IMG/VR virus record: IMGVR_UViG_3300050033_000889 | Location: 1-25,311 of that record | Direction: 5' to 3' (one strand) | Source: a virus | Length of the DNA: 25,311 bases | Made by a program: the position numbers and the translations under genes | Shown here: positions 23,611-25,311 of the stretch, piece by piece | Numbering within the stretch: the first letter of the stretch is position 1 | How the letters are laid out: the number at the start of each line of letters is the position of its first letter | The notes under the pieces: generated by a model | The model's database searches: none | What the model was told of the DNA's origin: nothing | What the model saw: only the letters and a program-made list of their open reading frames with translations

Positions 23611-23726
23611 GACTTACCATTTTTATTATTTAAGACAGGAACGGGCATTGCCCGTTGTAGGTGTTTAAGAAACACATCATAGTTCCTGTCTTGAACAATG
23701 GTAAGTCAGTGCAGCGGGTTTTTTTA
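23611..23726 (+). ncRNA. Putative branched structured RNA upstream of the HTH gene
   Basis: Four nested or adjacent helices account for most of the stretch. Outer stem: GACTTACCAT (23611-23620) / ATGGTAAGTC (23698-23707). Second stem: AAGACAGGAAC (23632-23642) / GTTCCTGTCTT (23682-23692). Inside this are two hairpins: GGGC-ATT-GCCC (23643-23653) and GTGTTT-AAG-AAACAC (23661-23675). The whole forms a three-way junction on a 21-bp interrupted stem, followed by GCAGCGGG and seven T residues (to about 23725). A perfect -7 box lies just upstream, so the RNA would start at or near the outer stem. It could be an independent small RNA or a leader controlling the HTH gene that starts 2-20 nt after the T-run. 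No known RNA family was recognised. Confidence 0.6.
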
Positions 23727-23744
23727 ATGGTTACAATAATCCGC

Positions 23745-23996
23745 ATGATACTATCTACAAAGGACCTCGCAATATTTATGGAGTGCAGTCAAAAGACAGC
23801 ACAAAGACGCTCGAAAGAAATCAGAGACCATTACGGGATTAAGCACATTACTGTCTACCATCTTGCGGAATACTTGGGTATTTCACCGGCTCATCTTGCT
23901 GCCTTTTGGCCATATGAGGCCAGTAAACCAAGTGCAGAAAAGTTAGTATTTCCTCATTTAAAGACAAAAAAGGACAAATTAGGTCAACAAGAGTAA
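23745..23996 (+). CDS. Small HTH protein next to the integrase
   Basis: The 83-aa protein has a helix-turn-helix-like region (LSTKDLAIFMECSQKTAQRR, residues about 3-22) and a second helical segment ITVYHLAEYLGISPAHLAAF. The tail is basic and Lys-rich. Small HTH proteins of this kind next to Bacteroidota tyrosine recombinases act as excisionase-like factors or transcription regulators. An alternative start at 23727 would add six residues and place the ATG directly after the T-run of the structured RNA; the 23745 start gives the better N-terminus by family resemblance. The gene is probably regulated through the RNA leader and the promoter at 23599. Exact role is unproven. Confidence 0.65.
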   Translation: MILSTKDLAIFMECSQKTAQRRSKEIRDHYGIKHITVYHLAEYLGISPAHLAAFWPYEASKPSAEKLVFPHLKTKKDKLGQQE

Positions 23997-24010
23997 AATA
24001 CGGAACCGCA

Positions 24011-24042
24011 TTTTCTCCGTCTCAATTGAATAGATATTTTTG
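24011..24042 (+). promoter_or_regulatory. Promoter-like site upstream of 24057
   Basis: TTTT (24011-24014), a 20-nt spacer and TATTTTTG (24035-24042) fit the Bacteroidota promoter pattern, the -7 box perfectly. The predicted start lies about 10 nt before the ATG at 24057. Transcription from it would run antisense into the 3' end of the integrase gene. Confidence 0.5.
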
Positions 24043-24056
24043 CGAAAAGTTAAACA

Positions 24057-24299
24057 ATGAATAAAAAATCAAAAATACTGCCCGATACTAGAGATTCGCT
24101 TTCCCGAAAAAAGGTTAAAAAGTTAATGAAGTTACCTAAGATTGCTTTGGCTGAATTAGTTCAGAATTATGAGGATTGTTTTCGCGAGGCTTCGAAAACG
24201 CACTTATCATCTGTTCTTTTATTATTTTCTTTTCCAGTTTTGCATATATCAGAGTTGTTTCAATATTTGTGTGACCAAGGATGTTTGATATTGTCGTGA
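24057..24299 (+). CDS. Possible small ORF overlapping the integrase 3' end (doubtful)
   Basis: An 80-aa ORF follows a good promoter-like site. Its first 26 codons are in free sequence (Lys-rich, KKSKILPD...KKVKKLMKLPK), but the rest is antisense to the integrase coding region. No family is recognised. It may be a genuine short gene whose reading frame happens to continue, or only an antisense transcript with a chance ORF. The promoter is the main reason for listing it. Confidence 0.25.
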   Translation: MNKKSKILPDTRDSLSRKKVKKLMKLPKIALAELVQNYEDCFREASKTHLSSVLLLFSFPVLHISELFQYLCDQGCLILS

Positions 24300-25311
24300 T
24301 TGGCACTCCTTTTCTCAGCATCCAGGTTGCTGCAGTATGACGTAATACGTAAGATGTCAATATTTTCGTGAAGTCACAGCTAGCACCTAAGATTTTAAGG
24401 TCTCGATTGTATCCCCACAAATCCCTGCATGGTATTAATTTGTCCTTTCCGGCATACCTGTCAATGATCTCCACCGCTTCAGGCAATAGATAAATCGTGT
24501 ACATCTCACCAGACTTTTTTCGCAATCCCTCCAGCCAAACATCTGATCCATCTCTACGGAGATTCTTTTTTGTGAGCTGCTCAAGGTCTTTATGTGTGAT
24601 TCCAGTAAAAAGCTGAAAAACCGCACAATCCCTCGTCATCGATGCTGGTTTTTTTATCAATGCTTCAATCTCGTTATCGTCCAAACGTGTTCTGATTTTA
24701 TTCTTTCCCTTGCTAAATGTAAATTTCAGATATGGATTAGCTCCATAAGCTAAAAGGTTTGCCTTGGTGGCCATATTGATATAGGTTTTTACCACCTGGT
24801 GATGTTTAGCAATAGAGGGTTGTGCCTTCAATTCCTTTGAAATGAACTGGTCAAAGGAAACAATATTAATATAAGTAAGGTCAGTGAACTGTTTGATGCC
24901 ATGCTGTTCCAGTCTGTTTGCAACTCTGGTGTGCAAGTATCTGGTACCGCTGGCAATGTCATTCCTGGCTGCTATCTGATCACGCATAAATGCCACAAAT
25001 GATCCCGCAGCTTTCTTTTCTAGGGCGATATTGACTTCATTTCCGGTTAGTAGTCTATTGCTGTCAATCAGGATAAGCTCATGCGCCCTGATCTTTCCAA
25101 CCTTATCTGAGATTTGATTATTCAGTTTAGTTGCAAATGGACTGTTAGTAATTTGCCGGGATTTGGCATCCCATTCATTTGCAGGTATTTTTAGTCCCGT
25201 AGCAACATATTTACGGGTCCCATCAGGAAGATGTATTTCAATCTCAACCGGTGCAATCCCTTTGTTTCCTCTACGATCCCAAACAATTTTATAAGTAGAA
25301 TAGTTTCTCAT
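24136..25311 (-). CDS. Tyrosine recombinase/integrase with variant active site
   Basis: The 391-aa protein has an N-terminal arm-binding domain (residues about 1-60, with GTRKYVATGLKIPANEWDAK), a SAM-like core-binding domain (about 100-205) and a C-terminal catalytic domain. The catalytic positions read: box I FTGITHKDL, where Thr239 stands in place of the usual Arg; Lys266 in LRKKSGE; box II YVLRH at 321-325, keeping Arg324 but with Tyr321 in place of the first His; His347 in LGHTN; and the nucleophile Tyr356 in LIYAKL. Loss of the first Arg is known for CTnDOT-type Bacteroides integrases. The protein is complete, starting at the last base of the window. It is convergent with the phage operon and marks one end of the integrated element. 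The attachment site was not found. Confidence 0.9.
   Translation of the reverse strand: MRNYSTYKIVWDRRGNKGIAPVEIEIHLPDGTRKYVATGLKIPANEWDAKSRQITNSPFATKLNNQISDKVGKIRAHELILIDSNRLLTGNEVNIALEKKAAGSFVAFMRDQIAARNDIASGTRYLHTRVANRLEQHGIKQFTDLTYINIVSFDQFISKELKAQPSIAKHHQVVKTYINMATKANLLAYGANPYLKFTFSKGKNKIRTRLDDNEIEALIKKPASMTRDCAVFQLFTGITHKDLEQLTKKNLRRDGSDVWLEGLRKKSGEMYTIYLLPEAVEIIDRYAGKDKLIPCRDLWGYNRDLKILGASCDFTKILTSYVLRHTAATWMLRKGVPITTISNILGHTNIETTLIYAKLEKKIIKEQMISAFSKPRENNPHNSELIQPKQS

Noticed and set aside
23611-23707. Retron or tRNA-like interpretation of the branched RNA
   Set aside because: No reverse transcriptase gene is nearby, and the helices do not have tRNA arm lengths or an anticodon loop.
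23997-24135. Attachment site (attL/attR or attP) near the integrase
   Set aside because: No tRNA fragment or direct repeat pair was found within the window; the other end of the element is not visible.
1-25311. CRISPR arrays, rRNA, tRNA genes and insertion sequences
   Set aside because: No regularly spaced repeats, cloverleaf tRNA sequences, rRNA segments or transposase genes were recognised on either strand.

Overview
The window looks like part of an integrated, phage-derived element in a member of the Bacteroidota. The evidence is: promoter-like sites of the TTTG/TTTA-N19-21-TAnnTTTG type; start codons without Shine-Dalgarno sequences; Bacteroidota-type phage proteins (portal, duplicated head-completion-like protein, GH108 muramidase, tape measure, 'NLG...[10 protein letters not shown]' fibres); an ArdC-like antirestriction protein; and a tyrosine recombinase that lacks the first catalytic Arg, as reported for CTnDOT-type integrases. 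The structural genes have moderate GC content, while the 10.0-13.7 kb segment is visibly AT-richer.

Layout. (1) 1-4.39 kb is an accessory zone. It holds a DUF262-HNH nuclease, an ArdC-like protein, a small zinc-finger protein and two small unknown proteins. Most are single-gene units, each closed by its own terminator. Two of them (ArdC-like at 1575 and the unknown gene at 3885) are preceded by the same long structured leader. The two copies differ in sequence but keep their helices through compensatory changes. (2) 4.45-9.94 kb is one tightly overlapping + strand operon: small protein, portal-like protein, duplicated head-completion-like protein, small membrane protein, 56-aa holin-like protein, GH108 muramidase, predicted u-spanin, and two proteins placed like tail-assembly genes. 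(3) 10.04-13.67 kb is a three-gene AT-rich cargo operon: GHKL (MORC-like) ATPase, a methyltransferase-like protein of unknown function, and a complete cytosine-C5 DNA methyltransferase. It resembles a restriction or defence island. (4) 13.82-23.52 kb is the tail and fibre module: gp10-like protein, 1128-aa tape measure, two large tail-tip or baseplate proteins, and three fibre-like proteins. It ends in a 15-bp hairpin. (5) 23.5-25.3 kb is the recombination/regulation end: a promoter with a branched structured RNA, a small HTH protein, and the convergent integrase.

How the parts fit. Three copies of one promoter-like element (TGTCCTTTtATT ... TTGC-NNN-ATG) stand directly in front of the first gene of each structural block (4455, 13818, 19337). 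The start codon is always 4 nt after the -7 box, so these transcripts are predicted to be leaderless or nearly so. The second copy restarts structural transcription just downstream of the cargo island. No terminase, major capsid protein, head protease or clear major tail-tube protein is recognisable, although portal, tape measure, lysis and fibre genes are present. The element is therefore either defective, a tail-like or capsid-deficient particle, or has its head genes outside the window.

The most novel-looking signals are the duplicated covarying leader RNA, the branched RNA at 23.61-23.73 kb, the leaderless promoter family, and the ATPase-methyltransferase cargo operon. All functional calls come from reading motifs by eye. 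No database search was run.
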